From: Diphasiastrum complanatum
Lineage: Eukaryota; Streptophyta; Lycopodiopsida; Lycopodiales; Lycopodiaceae
DNA length: 64,000 bases
Direction: 5' to 3'
Assembly (NCBI GenBank): GCA_029204225.1
Contig: CM055109.1
Span: 44,517,054-44,581,053, forward strand
The position numbers and the translations under genes are program-made. The notes under the pieces are model-generated. The model searched no databases. It was not told the DNA's origin and was given only the letters and a program-made list of their open reading frames with translations. Every line of letters begins with the position of its first letter. Within the stretch, counting starts at the first letter, position 1. Shown here piece by piece: positions 11,574 through 22,366 of this stretch.

Positions 11574-13965
11574 ATGACCTTCTTTATGTACCTACTAGCT
11601 GCTATTATTGAGCCAGATGGATACAACTATAGTTGGGCTCACCTAGTCCAAGAAGAAATTTTTAAGACCCTTCTCTCTCCAAAGAAGCAGACTACGGTGG
11701 GACCACTTCTCACTCAACTAGCAATACACCAAGCGGGTGACCTAATTGATCCTTCAGCGGACTTTCCAACAGAATCCCCCATTGAGGCCACGTCTTCTAA
11801 GGCAAAATCCAAGAAGTCCACGCCAGAGGATAAGGATTGGCAGCAAGCAGTCCAACACCTTTCGGCACAAGCAGCAGTCCAAGCCGCACCCAACTCCCCC
11901 AAACATCCTTTTGCCATGCAGTTGGAATCTATACTAATGGATGAAGCAGAATCACCAGTAGCAGCAATGGCTATTCCAACTAGCCCTTCAAGGCAGAGCA
12001 GCCGACTCCAGGAGCTACTCAAGTGGAAGCCATCTTTTAAGCTTCCCCCTCTACCCCAGATTCCAACAAAGATCAACTCACCACCAAGGCACACAACTAT
12101 CCAAGATCAACCTAAAGATATCGTGGTAGCAGATACCTCCAAAGAGGCTCCAGACACTCAAGGGGAAGAGATTATCATTCTTGATCAAGGAGAAGGGTCG
12201 CCCACGCACACCTATACAGGATACCCTGATGGAGCCGACCCCTTCAATGTGTACGATAAAAATCTGCCTCAGAACATAGAGGCTCAAGAAGCCCCATCTA
12301 GAGCATCCACACGATCCCAGATTTTGGCAAGCCACCAGAGGAGGTTGATGTCCCAGCAGTCAGTGCACTTTCTCATGCGCACGGCCTGATCAGGGATCTC
12401 AAATGGTTGTTGCAAGATCGACTCCACCACCATCGTCGAGCGGAGTTAGCAATGAAAGCTAAACAGGACCTTGAGCTCCACAACCAACAATTGCAACAAG
12501 AAACTGATCATGCAAGGAAGCAGATGGCCACGATGCAACAAGAAATGGATGCAATGCGTTCTAGCATCCAATCACACCAACAACTGGCTTCAACATTGCA
12601 ACAAGCACAGAAACACCATGACGCTCAACTTCAAGCAGAAAAACAGCGGATCTCACGCCAAATCAATATAACTCTTGGAAAAGAAGCAGTCATCAAAACC
12701 TAGAAAAAAATGTGCGACGACCAAAAACAAATAATTGATTTCTATCTTTTAGTTCCACCGCCACCAAATTCATCTCCGGTCCCCGCAGAAACATACAATC
12801 AGCTCTTAGCCAAACTTCAGACTTGTCATACAACGTTGTAGAATTTTGAAGCTCAATAGTCTGAATATACTCAACCATTCATTGAGGTAATTACTAGACT
12901 AGAGAAACAAAACACAGAGCTAGAAAAATAGCTTGATGTTTTGCTTGTGACCAGAAAACCTCCTGCCACACCTCAAAGCGCCCCACCAGCCAGCGCACAA
13001 GCCTCCAACCCGGCTCATGTTGACTTTGATGCGTCCTTTTCTATTGACAACATTCTCGAGGAAGACCCATCTGCGGCTGCCGCCACACCGGACCTTTTGT
13101 CCCTTGGTGGTTCACGCACAACAAGGCCAAGCCACGGCATAACCCCACCTAGAGCCAGAACTATATTTAAAAAACCATAGTCACTGGAAGAATCCATCCA
13201 AGAGTACGAGGCCACTTATCCAGAAGACGAGATGCGAGGGGATATGTGTTGCCATGCTCCGCAGCTGAAATCAAAGGCAAGGAAGAACAAATCATCATGC
13301 AGCTGGCACCCCAACCCATATGGCGCAACGTCCTCTTCAAGGATGACAAAAAGTTCCTGGACGAATATTTTTGGATTCCCAGGTATCTACGCGTGAATTC
13401 CCACTATCTATCCATCCCTAGGCGAGCAACGTGGCCCGAAAAACAGGAGGATGCCAGTGCACCACCAAACTGGCCCATCATCCAAACTCCAGGACTTGGA
13501 AGAACCAAGCAAATTTCCAGTATGCCTTGGAGCAGTTTGATCACAGGCACCACCAATCGGTTGATTCCACAGTGCGGCAAGCGGCGCTCAACTGCAAGGA
13601 GCTTGCTTTCCTTAGTACTCTCGAATTCCATTGGGATCGCTCCTTGGGTCCCTTGTTTTTCGATCCCAACACCCCTTTCCCTAGTCTTAAATGAAAGGAC
13701 TAGTTAACCATGGCAAAAATTTATTACCGAGAAGCAATGATGGCATCCCAACATGCAGCGCGAGTGGAAGAGTGGCAACGCTCCCAATGGTTGCCCCATA
13801 GCTCCCATGTGTTCGAGCCTCTCAAGGATGACAACACTATATGAGCCCAAGCACTGGAGGGTTACGAAAAACTCATCCAGGAAATCCGCAAGACCAATGA
13901 AGCGCAGGACGCCGAGCTGCAGGAAGCCCCATTCAAGTGAATTGCCATGGGACTGGCAATCATTT
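11574..13965 (+). pseudogene. Extra ORF region after pol (coiled coil, function unknown)
   Basis: The first ATG at 11574 opens MTFFMYLLAAIIEPDGYNYS and stays open to 12389. The early segment looks folded (hydrophobic, aromatic), then becomes Ser/Pro/Glu-rich and low in complexity. A frameshift leads to 12407-13180, with a long Gln/Lys/Glu coiled coil (12407-12700) and stops at 12702, 12839, 12858, 12928 and 13178. All of these are TAG, and most are explainable by CAG to TAG. More degraded frames extend to about 13965. Ty3 elements of the Athila and Tat groups carry additional ORFs here, but I see no transmembrane segment that would support an envelope-like role. I do not recognise the family. 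Confidence 0.6.
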
Positions 13966-13978
13966 AGCAGCAGGGGCG

Positions 13979-14866
13979 TGTGGGGGCCGGAATACAAGGA
14001 CCAAGGGGCATTTCAATGGAGCTTGGGAGAACTCAAAAAAGTAGTATCTTATAGGAATGAAGCTACTGTAAATATCAATTTTGCATAATTAATGGCCCAA
14101 GCATGGCATCCTGCGTGTATAAGCCCATCTTGAAGAGCCGTCAATAGATAAGTTGCGCCAAGTATGGCACCCTGAGTGCATAAGATTAACTTGTGGTGCC
14201 ATTAGTCACTAGGGGGTAGGAAACCAATTTTTGCAAGTCTCAAGGTTTAAACTTAGACTTAAAAAAGTATGCAAAAGTCAATGTCAAGATTCTAAAAAGA
14301 ACTTGCATTCTATATTGAGACTTGAAATTCCTAATCCCATAAGTAAATGTGGAAAGGACACTCCACAAGCTTCTATAAAGAGAAGCCCCTTCTATGTAAT
14401 TTGCATCCTTAATGTATGAGAGCTAAGTGCTGCCATTTTGGGTCCACTTGTGCTAATTTTGGTGTTTGGCTAGATTTAGTGTGACTTTGTGTAGTATGCA
14501 TATTTGCTTAAGTTCTTGCTATTTTAGCCCCATTTTAGCATAAGTGCTTCCTCTTTAAGTGTTTCTATTTCTATTTAAGCTTGTAGAGTGTGGTTAAAAA
14601 GAGTAGATTGTATGTTAGAGTGAGAGTGGGTGGAAGAGTGTGTGTGTGAGTGTGTTGGAAGAATGTGAGAGAAGTGAGATAGATAGAGTTAATGGTTAGC
14701 TTATCTTGGTGATGTTTTGCTTGGAATGCTATTTGTTTGCAAGTAGAAGTAGACGTTAGCACTCTTTGTTTTGCAAGCATCTTCATGGCTCCTAGGTTCG
14801 ATCCCGCTTCTTGTGCTTCAAACGACTTAGGAGGAAAAGGTGGCAACCTTCTACTTCTTGACAACA
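13979..14866 (+). repeat. 3' LTR of Ty3 element
   Basis: This is the partner of 2000-2894. It begins TGTGGGGGCCGG after the purine tract and ends GACAACA before the CCATG duplication at 14867-14871. Confidence 0.93.
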
Positions 14867-14871
14867 CCATG

Positions 14872-15178
14872 CAAATCGACATAATTTAGATGTTTTAAGA
14901 TTCCAAATCCAGTGGGTATGCTACATGTTCAAACATCATGTGCATGTGGTATTACAATATTAGATGTATGTTCTAAGATCAAAATCAATCTAGCTTTTTT
15001 AAGGTATTAAATTATGCATGTTTCAATAGCTACTGAATGACTAAACTAGACTGTAAGAGCCCTAGGAGTATGAAGAACAACTTTATAATATTCGTAAATG
15101 AGATGTTGTGAAGTTGATTTGGGATGGGAGGTTGGCAATCACCACCCAAAAGCAACAACAAACAATCAAATCAAACAA
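14872..15178. other. No recognisable gene
   Basis: AT-rich sequence in which I recognise nothing. It is the continuation of the pre-insertion sequence at 1990 (joined at CCATG). Confidence 0.5.
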
Positions 15179-15678
15179 CACTCTGCGACCTCAACGGTCC
15201 TCTGCGGTCATCTGCAACCTCTGCGGTCATCTATGGTCATCTACAACCTTTGTGGTCTCTGCGGTCATCTACGGTCATCTACGGTCTCTACGGTCATCTG
15301 CAACCTCCGCGGTCCTAGTGTGCTCCGTCTGTGGTCCTCTGCGGTCCTCCCGCCATGGCGGGAGGTTCTGAGGTCATCTACAACCTCTGCAGTCATCTAC
15401 GGTCATCTACGATCTCTACGGTCCTTTGCAGTCATCTACGATCATCTGCAACCTCTGCGGTCCTCTATGGTTTAGGGTGCAGTCCATATGTGGTCCTCTG
15501 TGGTCATCTGCGGTCCTCTGGGGTCCCTAATGTGGTTCGTCTATAGTCGTCTGCAGTCCTCCTGCCGTGGCGGGAGGTTCTGAGTCCATCTGTGACCTCT
15601 ACGGTAATCTACGATCATCTGCGACCTCTGCGGTCATCTACGGTCATTTGCGACCTCTGCGGTCCCTTTGCGGAATTT
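15179..15678. repeat. GC-rich minisatellite, ~10 bp period, block 2
   Basis: Same unit family as 571-1007, on the same strand. CCTCCCGCCATGGCGGGAGG at 15346-15365 is a perfect 20 bp palindrome, and a decayed copy lies at 15558-15577. Both are followed by GGTTCTGAG. More units carry CTCTACGGTC or ATCTACAACC than in block 1, so the two blocks have diverged. Confidence 0.88.
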
Positions 15679-15964
15679 AGCAATATGTGAATCACGTTTG
15701 AATTGGGTATGACATGATTGCGTACTATAAAACTCATGCATACACAAATATTATAAAACTTCTAACAAACATATCATAGTAGAAAACCTTTTCAAATCAA
15801 TTAAAATGTATCTAACATTCATAAAAAATGACACATTAATAGTAAATCTTTCATCAATCTGTATTCTTTTGTTATACTGTCAACATTAGCGGTAAAACCC
15901 CTACCGTCTGAGGTATGAAGCACTGAATTTGCCTTTAGTGTTTAGGCATAACAACCAATACAAA

Positions 15965-16684
15965 CTATAATGTCTCTACGTTTACATCCATTTCTCCCTC
16001 ATCAGCCTCCTCAAACCCAGAACTTGAGTCTTCAGATGAATTTGTATCTGATTCAGGTGATTCCAAACGGTCTTGATGCGCTAGGAAGGACTGAGTCATA
16101 TCTATATTTTTTGGAGTATCGATACTCAATATAGTCCGACCGATGTTGTTCATGAGCTCTGCCACACAGTATGACGTTCTATATAAGCACACAAACCAAT
16201 TTGGAGCAGAAAAGGATTCAATAATGCTGCTAACACCTCGCCAATGCTTTGCTTTCTTTTTGTGATCTGGCTTACATGACACAAAATGTTTTGCCGATTT
16301 TCCACTATCTCCAAAACACAACCTCAACAGTTTAAATTTGGTTTGCACGCACTCCCTGACATCATTCAGGGACTCAGCATTGTAAAGAACAAATAAAACA
16401 GGCTGCAAATTCGGAACAGTTATATTATTCTCTTTCAATGGAGTTGCCAGCTTGTAGTAACTCTCAAAAACAAAACAACGTACATCATGCATTGCTTTGA
16501 TGCTTGATTTGATACCCTCTTTTCTATTGTGATCCAAAAAGAGAACAGTCACATAGACTTTGTATTGTGGCGTGAGAGTTATCAAACAATGCCGGACCAT
16601 TGACAAAATGTAATTGAAGTCTAAAGACTCCAAGTTATCAAATGTATACAATTGTGATGCCACGAAACTGTTAAATTTTGAATA
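15965..16684 (-). pseudogene. Unrecognised ORF, 5' end cut by an LTR
   Basis: A minus-strand frame is open from 16684 to the stop at 15965. It has 232 codons after a GTG at 16663 and no ATG at its start. The upstream sequence is the LTR that begins at about 16669, so the N-terminus is probably lost. Visible features are alternating hydrophobic segments (VYVTVLFLDHNRKEG, PVLFVLYNAESLND), a basic KPDHKKKAKHWRG, and a very acidic Ser-rich tail (SPESDTNSSEDSSSGFEEAD). I do not recognise the family. The open length and codon-like composition argue that it was coding recently. A transposon protein, an integrated viral protein or a host exon are all possible. Confidence 0.4.
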
Positions 16685-17906
16685 TCAACATAAATATGGC
16701 ATGATAAATTTGAAAATGAAGATATGAGCTAGATAAGGATAAATCATGAAGAGGCCTAAGTCATTTTTCGAGAATTTCTCCTAAGTACTTGCCTTGTGAT
16801 TAAGGGCAAGACCTTTAAAAAAAAAGACATTGCTTTGGATAAGCCTTTACTAGGTCGTCCACGCGAAACGACTAGATATGAAAAGACATGTTAAACTAGA
16901 GTAATTTTAACTCTTAGTTAAATATACCTCTTATGGTATAATTGAACGTATACTCAATCTAATTGTTAACTAGACCCTTTCGCGGGAGCGACGCACCTGT
17001 TGTTTTAGAGGTGTGTTTGTTCACCCCGTAGAACATATATTGATCTCACACTTCAGTCTCGAGCATCGAGAGAGAAGAGTTTATGCATATGTAAGAGGTT
17101 GAAGAAGTGAATAGAGTGCTGAGAGTTATTCTCCCTTATCTTTGTTCTCCGCATTGTTGAGTGTGAGTGATCCTGAGTCTACTAGCAATCTCTAACACAT
17201 TACATGGATTACTATCTGATCAGACAGACTCTCTAGCACATTACAGTCGTTTGTTGTGTATCCGTAAAACATGCTCTAAAGAACTGTCTTAAAATCATCT
17301 TATTTGTCTGTCGCGAATACTTTCTTTTCGGCACTCAAATAACGACTACATTTGGTACAGTCAAGCACGATCATTGAATAAAGCTATATGTATACATATG
17401 AGATGATAGTCCCTGTCTGAAGAATTGAGTCTTTGATCTGTGTTCCTGATTGTAATTGACATAAGTTTCTAACGTGCTCTAAAACTATTCGTGTTCTTTA
17501 ACCATTAAATTGGACTTTTGTCTAGAAACGAACAGTTCGCAAATGCGATTAATTAATTGTTTGCACAACCATGAATACATCGAACATTTCTTGATTCTCT
17601 GTTGACACCTTAATCAGCCAGAGTGTAGTACTGCTATACTACTCTGATAACATCTCACATGTAGAACGCGTTTCATTCAATTTGATAGAGGCCAGATTGT
17701 TGTTCTGAAATTATTAACATTACATTCCCCAAACACAAGTAATACTGGTTACTTTCTAATGTCTGTTGACAACCAGAATAACACTCAAAACCACTTGTCA
17801 TAATTGTACCAAATACATAACTTTCTAACATTGTCCCCCTTGTGGAAACAACATTATTTACTACAAAATCTATATTAACCTTGTTGGTATAGTACGACAT
17901 ATACCA
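16669..17906 (+). repeat. LTR (left) of a second Ty3-type element
   Basis: It begins TGTTAAATTTTG and ends ATACCA, five bases before a tRNA-Asp-type primer site, so it has the position and TG...CA ends of a 5' LTR of about 1.24 kb. I find no second copy in the window, so the left boundary rests on the TG and on the place where the neighbouring ORF breaks. Confidence 0.6.
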
Positions 17907-17911
17907 ATTTT

Positions 17912-17929
17912 TGGCACCGTTGTCGGGGA
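17912..17929 (+). promoter_or_regulatory. Primer-binding site, tRNA-Asp type
   Basis: TGGCACCGTTGTCGGGGA has two differences from the complement of the tRNA-Asp 3' end, and both are G/A or C/T transitions. It marks the start of the internal region of the element whose LTR lies to the left. Confidence 0.8.
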
Positions 17930-17974
17930 TAGTTTAGTAAAGTTGTAAGAAATCTGACACATCCATCTACATCT

Positions 17975-18540
17975 CTAGTGTATGTCCGATAGAGAATTCC
18001 GATTAGAACGATACCGTAAGCTTAGAGAGGAATTTTTACGAAGACAGAGAACCGTTCCTATCCCGTTTACAGCAGATGTTGCGCCAGCAGTCGAAGTAGC
18101 AACTACCACCACTATGGAGAATTGATGCTGCACCATCCCAACCAGATACAGTTCCAGTCATGGCTATGAATACGAGTGGAGCTGTCGTTGCTGCTAATTC
18201 ATCAAAGCCAGCTCCAGCTTCCACATCCGAAAAGCAACAGAGTGCATCTACCTCGGATGATGATGCAACTCAGTCTGACACATTAGAAAGGGCTCGAGCA
18301 ACTGCAGAAGGTGACATTGGGGCACCTGTTGAAGATGATGACGAACCAGCTAATCAGCCCTAGTGGTTTCGCACCATGACAAAGAGAGCCAAGAACTTAG
18401 TGGCTGAAGTTTATGAGTTGGACAAGTACCACCAGAAGCTCACCATGGAGTTTGTCAACTCAGAGAGAAGATGCCAAGACTCTCTAAAGGAGTCCTACAA
18501 GAAGATCGATTTGCTCGAATCAGACAACAGAAATTGATTG
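17975..18540 (+). pseudogene. N-terminal remnant of an LTR-element ORF (gag-like)
   Basis: Following the primer site is coding-like sequence: Ala/Ser/Thr-rich low-complexity residues (18160-18363, ending at a TAG), then a charged helical stretch, AKNLVAEVYELDKYHQKL, and a continuing Lys/Glu-rich coiled-coil-like segment to about 18535. No zinc knuckle is seen. The sequence then switches abruptly to minus-strand Ty3 pol. Confidence 0.45.
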
Positions 18541-19600
18541 AACGCAATCATTCTCTCGAAACACAACTTCAGAAAGCCATACATCAACATAAAAGGACTG
18601 AATCCGATGGTAGAATGTGTCGCACTATTGTGTGTGAACTCAACCATTGGGAGATACTTTTCCCAATCAGATTGTCGGTGAAAAACATATGTTCTAAGCA
18701 TATCTTCTAGTGTCTGGCTGATACGCTCTGTTTGCCCATCTGATACTATCTGTATCCACCACAAAGGGTCGGTTAGGATCGACAATGTATAAAATTGGAG
18801 ACATACAAACACAGTGCTTGAGAGTCTCAAAACTCTCATTCATTTTATCAGTCCATGTTATCAATGGATTTTTTCTGCGGCTACATTTTTTTTCCACCCG
18901 CTTAAGAACGTTCATTAGGGGCAATGCTATTAAGGCATAGTCGATAATGAACTTGTGAAAGAATCCTATGAAGCCCGAAAAGGATTTCACATCACGGATT
19001 GTCTGAGGTTGCGGCCATTCTCATACCTTACGAACTTTATCATAATCCATTTCAAGACCTTTATCCGAAATGACATGGCCCATGTATTCGAGTTTAGTTG
19101 GAAGAAAATCACATTTTGACTCTTAGCATAGAGCTTTTCTTGCCTTAGGAGATCCAAGACAATATGAAGATGCTCTTCATGCTCCTCAAGGGTCTTACTA
19201 TAAACTAATTACCTGGATCAAAATCCAATCTTGGAAGGATGTTCCTAATCCTTATCTGATGGTATCCTGATCTAATGTCAAACTTGGAGAAATATTTACT
19301 AAGCTCCATTCAAACGATCCATTAGATCATCCATCCTAGGTAAGAGATATTGTTCTTGATGGTTAAATAATTTAACTTTTTAAAATCGTCACACAAACAT
19401 GTGTCACCATCTTTTTTACTAACCAAAAGGATTGGTGCTCCCCGAGGGGACTTACTAGGCCGTATATGGCCCATTCTAAGAAGTTCTTGAATCTGCTTAG
19501 AAATTTCATCCTCTCCCTTGATGCTAAGCCTGCATGGAAAAAGAGATACAGGTTGGCTACCAGGTTGCAACTTTATATGATGGTCGACACTCCTTTGGGG
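18495..19600 (-). mobile_element. Rearranged Ty3 pol fragment
   Basis: On the minus strand, 18495-18720 reads integrase core (SDGQTERISQTLEDMLR, then YGFSPFMLMYG-like residues). 18720-18990 reads the end of RT (MKSFSGFIGFFHKFI, ALPLMNVLKR, ITWTDKMNESFETLK). 19322-19570 reads the RT fingers (GHIRPSKSPRGAPILLVSKK). Integrase is fused directly after the RT thumb, so RNase H is deleted, and the YxDD part is missing or shifted. It is a chromovirus-like pol scrap, unable to encode an enzyme. Confidence 0.8.
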
Positions 19601-19739
19601 AGGTAGGCCATCAGGTAGTTTTTTAGGAAAAACATCGCTATACTTCTATTTAAGTTTGTTCAATATTCTACATTCAAATGAATTAACACCTAAGGTATTA
19701 TGTAAAGACACATTCAAAGGCAAATGCAATAAATCAACA

Positions 19740-20056
19740 TTCAGACTCTAAACTGCACCTTTATCAGGATGGTAGACCAATGGCTTTTGAAAGCAATAAG
19801 TTAGACCCAACTCAAAGTAGATACTCTACTTATGAGAAGGAACATGCTGCTATCATCCATGTGTGAAAGATTTGGAGACATTATTTGTACGGATCTAAAA
19901 GGGTGGTTATGAAGGATCACGAATCTCTTAAGTTGAATCTGTAATGCCTCGGATGGTCAAAACTCATTCAGGAGTTCAAATTCGAGATTAAGTATCGTCG
20001 AGGTGTGTCGAATTGTGTCGCTGATGCTTTGAGCTGGATTGGAGAGGTTAATTAGT
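19740..20056 (+). pseudogene. Ty3 RNase H fragment
   Basis: Plus-strand frames show AFESNKLDPTQSRYSTYEKE, then the IRHW-like KIWRHYLYGSKRVVMKDHESL, and FEIKYRRGVSNCVADALS. These are the end of RNase H and its link to integrase. Its orientation is opposite to the pol fragment on its left, so the two do not form one intact element. Confidence 0.75.
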
Positions 20057-21380
20057 TATGCTTTGTTGAGTTCCGATCTGAATTTTATCTTTCTTTGTGA
20101 CACCTTTGTCGTACCAATGATAATCCATATCTTGACCATTTGTTGATACATAAAGACCACTTTTTTTGCCTGTATTGCGCCTTGTGCTAAAAGTATGCCC
20201 TTTTAAGGTACCTAATACTTGCTTGCTCCAAACATGACATCTTTGGTCCTACCAAAGGAATTGTTCCAACTTGGATCTAAATATTCAATACAAGATACAA
20301 GGACATGCTGCCTCCTTGGCTAAGCATGTCTCTATCAAAGCACGCCATTTCACCACCATACTTGAGAGTGTTGTCACTAACATCCTTATTGCAATTGTTT
20401 TCATTACAACAATAGTTGGTATTCATAATTCTCATAAAGCATCCACTGGGATAATGAATGAGCTTGACTATTTTTTCACTACCCTTTATATCTCTTCTCC
20501 TTCTCTTACCTTTGATGAAGAAGGCTTCGTCATTGCCCTTTGAATTGATTGGTTGAAATTTCTCTGCTTGCTCACTAGCTCACATAGAAAAATCCTTTGA
20601 GGTAGGAACCTCTCCTTGACTCCTCAACATACTATCATTTGATTCATGGAATCATTGTAATGTGTTCCAAGCCACCTTTTATGTACTGGCTCCCTTTAAC
20701 TCCATTGATGAGGCCTTTGTCCCAAATCTAGAATAATTTCCATCACATACTAAATAGCAAAAAATTACTCCATTGCTATCTATCAAATAGAGTAGTTAGA
20801 GAGGTCGAGACTTCAATACAATATTGTCATGCAGAGACATGGCGATTAGAATGAGTAGATGTAGATGTAGATCAAACTTGATAATAATTATTATTATTAT
20901 GATGTGCGCAAACATTAATCTTGTGCTTCTATAAGCAATCTATAAGTATTCAAGAATACATTTCAAACAGTTATTAGAGATTAGATCATATCATAAAAGG
21001 AATATGTGCATCTCTTCTACTCGTGTTTTGTAATTCTATCAAGCCTTATGAAAAAACAATGCAGCAATTTTGATGCAAATCACTAGCAAATAGAATCCCA
21101 CTTCAAATTTGAACTTGAGTTTCATACTGTTGACATGGTTGAACATTTTCCTTCCAGAGCATTGTCGAAAGATGAAGGTTATAGGTTGAGGAGTGTAAGG
21201 ATGCAACACCTGGTTTTTTTTGTCGATGGATGAACCAACTGGTTTTTGGTCATCAAACATATCACAATGTGGTGGTTAAATCTTTTGTGAGATTCAGGCA
21301 GCATTAACGGGGGTTAAGATTCCTTGGAGAAAATTTTCTTTCACCCAACATTGCAAAATTTAGTAGAGTAAACATAAGCA
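20057..21380. other. No recognisable gene
   Basis: Short frames only. The 90-codon frame at 20271-20543 has one hydrophobic stretch (NILIAIVFITTIVGIHN) but no start context or homology that I recognise. Confidence 0.45.
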
Positions 21381-21530
21381 TATTGAGTGGGAGGCACACA
21401 TCACAAAAATTTGTGATAGTTTTGGAGTCATGTCAAGTGATGAGGTCAGTAAGTTTAAGCGTCCTGATGGAAGGGCTAGCACTGCTAGTAGTTTTCTTTC
21501 TTTGTCAGTTCTTCCTGTGGGTGACGAGGA

Positions 21531-22310
21531 GGCTCAATGAGAGAATTGACCAAAGGGAAAGGGAAAACATGCCAATGCCAAGTGGGTCTTTCCAAAGCTA
21601 TAGACCTGGATGGCCATGATGCAAATGATGAGCGTGATGATCATGTATTCCATATGAACACTCCACCATTTGGAATCAGAAAGATGTTAAATGCAGCTCC
21701 AATTGAGTTCAATAGCCCTCTCCTCTGTCAATATGTTGTTGCAATGGAAGGAGATATAAATTTGGATGGCACCTTGCCTTCAAGTTGTAAAATCCATAGT
21801 AGTGCAATTTTCTTAATACCATTCAAGAGTGGAGCAAGCATACTATCAAAGCTATTGGAGAGTATTAACACACAATATTAGAAGCACATCCAAGATACTA
21901 TGATGGTGATATTGTATTTGAATTCCCTACGTTTGGTAAGTCTAGTGGAATGCATGGAATTGAACATAAGTTTGATGGCCATATATGGTCCAAACTAGTA
22001 ACAAGCAATGTAGCAATTGCAAGGATTGTCCATGTTAGTTATTGCATTGGCGTATTCGAGTATGCATGTCTTTATTTTCCATTTAAGAGGAATGATTCCC
22101 AAAACGATAGAGCAATTTTAAGGAGAGATGTTCATTTGTATTGGCATACAAGGATGGAAACATTACCTGTAAATTTTGTAGAAGATATGCGACTTGCATG
22201 GACACCTATGCATGCATAACATACTATGTGATGCAAAATGATGAAAGTATGACAAAGTTGATGATACATGTAGGACATCATACACATGAGATGCAACTTG
22301 GAACATCGAA
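21531..22310 (+). pseudogene. Degenerate ORF with Cys/His cluster
   Basis: Overlapping plus-strand frames look like one decayed protein. The visible parts are VFEFPTFGKSSGMHGIEHKF and DGHIWSKLVTSN (21915-22010), then GNITCKFCRRYATCMDTYAC and MIHVGHHTHE (22150-22290). The CxxC...C...C...HxxH spacing suggests a zinc-binding fold as found in several plant transposon-encoded proteins. I cannot name the family. The frame runs into the GA tract. Confidence 0.35.

Positions 22311-22312
<2 letters not shown>

Positions 22313-22362
<50 letters not shown>
22313..22362. repeat. (GA)n microsatellite
   Basis: About 25 uninterrupted GA units directly after the Cys/His ORF remnant. Any Arg-Glu repeat read from it is an artefact of the dinucleotide. 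Confidence 0.97.

Positions 22363-22366
<4 letters not shown>

Larger units (their letters stand above)
2000..14866 (+). mobile_element. Full-length Ty3/gypsy LTR retrotransposon (decayed)
   Basis: The element has two matching LTRs (895 and 888 bp), flanking CCATG duplications, and a primer site complementary to the 3' end of tRNA-Asp with one mismatch. A purine-rich tract (AGCAGCAGGGGCG, 13966-13978) abuts the right LTR. Internal order is gag, protease, RT, RNase H, integrase, then an extra ORF region after pol. Integrase after RNase H defines Ty3. The tRNA-Asp primer and the additional post-pol ORF recall the Athila/Tat side of the family, but I cannot place it in a clade without a tree. 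Many in-frame stops and a few frameshifts show it is no longer autonomous. The LTRs differ by a few percent plus one 7 bp indel. Confidence 0.93.

Noticed and set aside
11574-13965. Envelope gene of the Ty3 element
   Set aside because: No signal peptide, no C-terminal membrane anchor and no fusion-peptide-like segment visible; the coiled coil alone does not support it.
571-15678. CRISPR-like array from regular repeats at the two minisatellite blocks
   Set aside because: The units are contiguous without unique spacers, vary among themselves, and lie in a plant nuclear genome.
20271-20543. Small membrane protein gene
   Set aside because: A single hydrophobic stretch in a 90-codon frame with no homology, no splice or promoter context, in decayed repeat surroundings.
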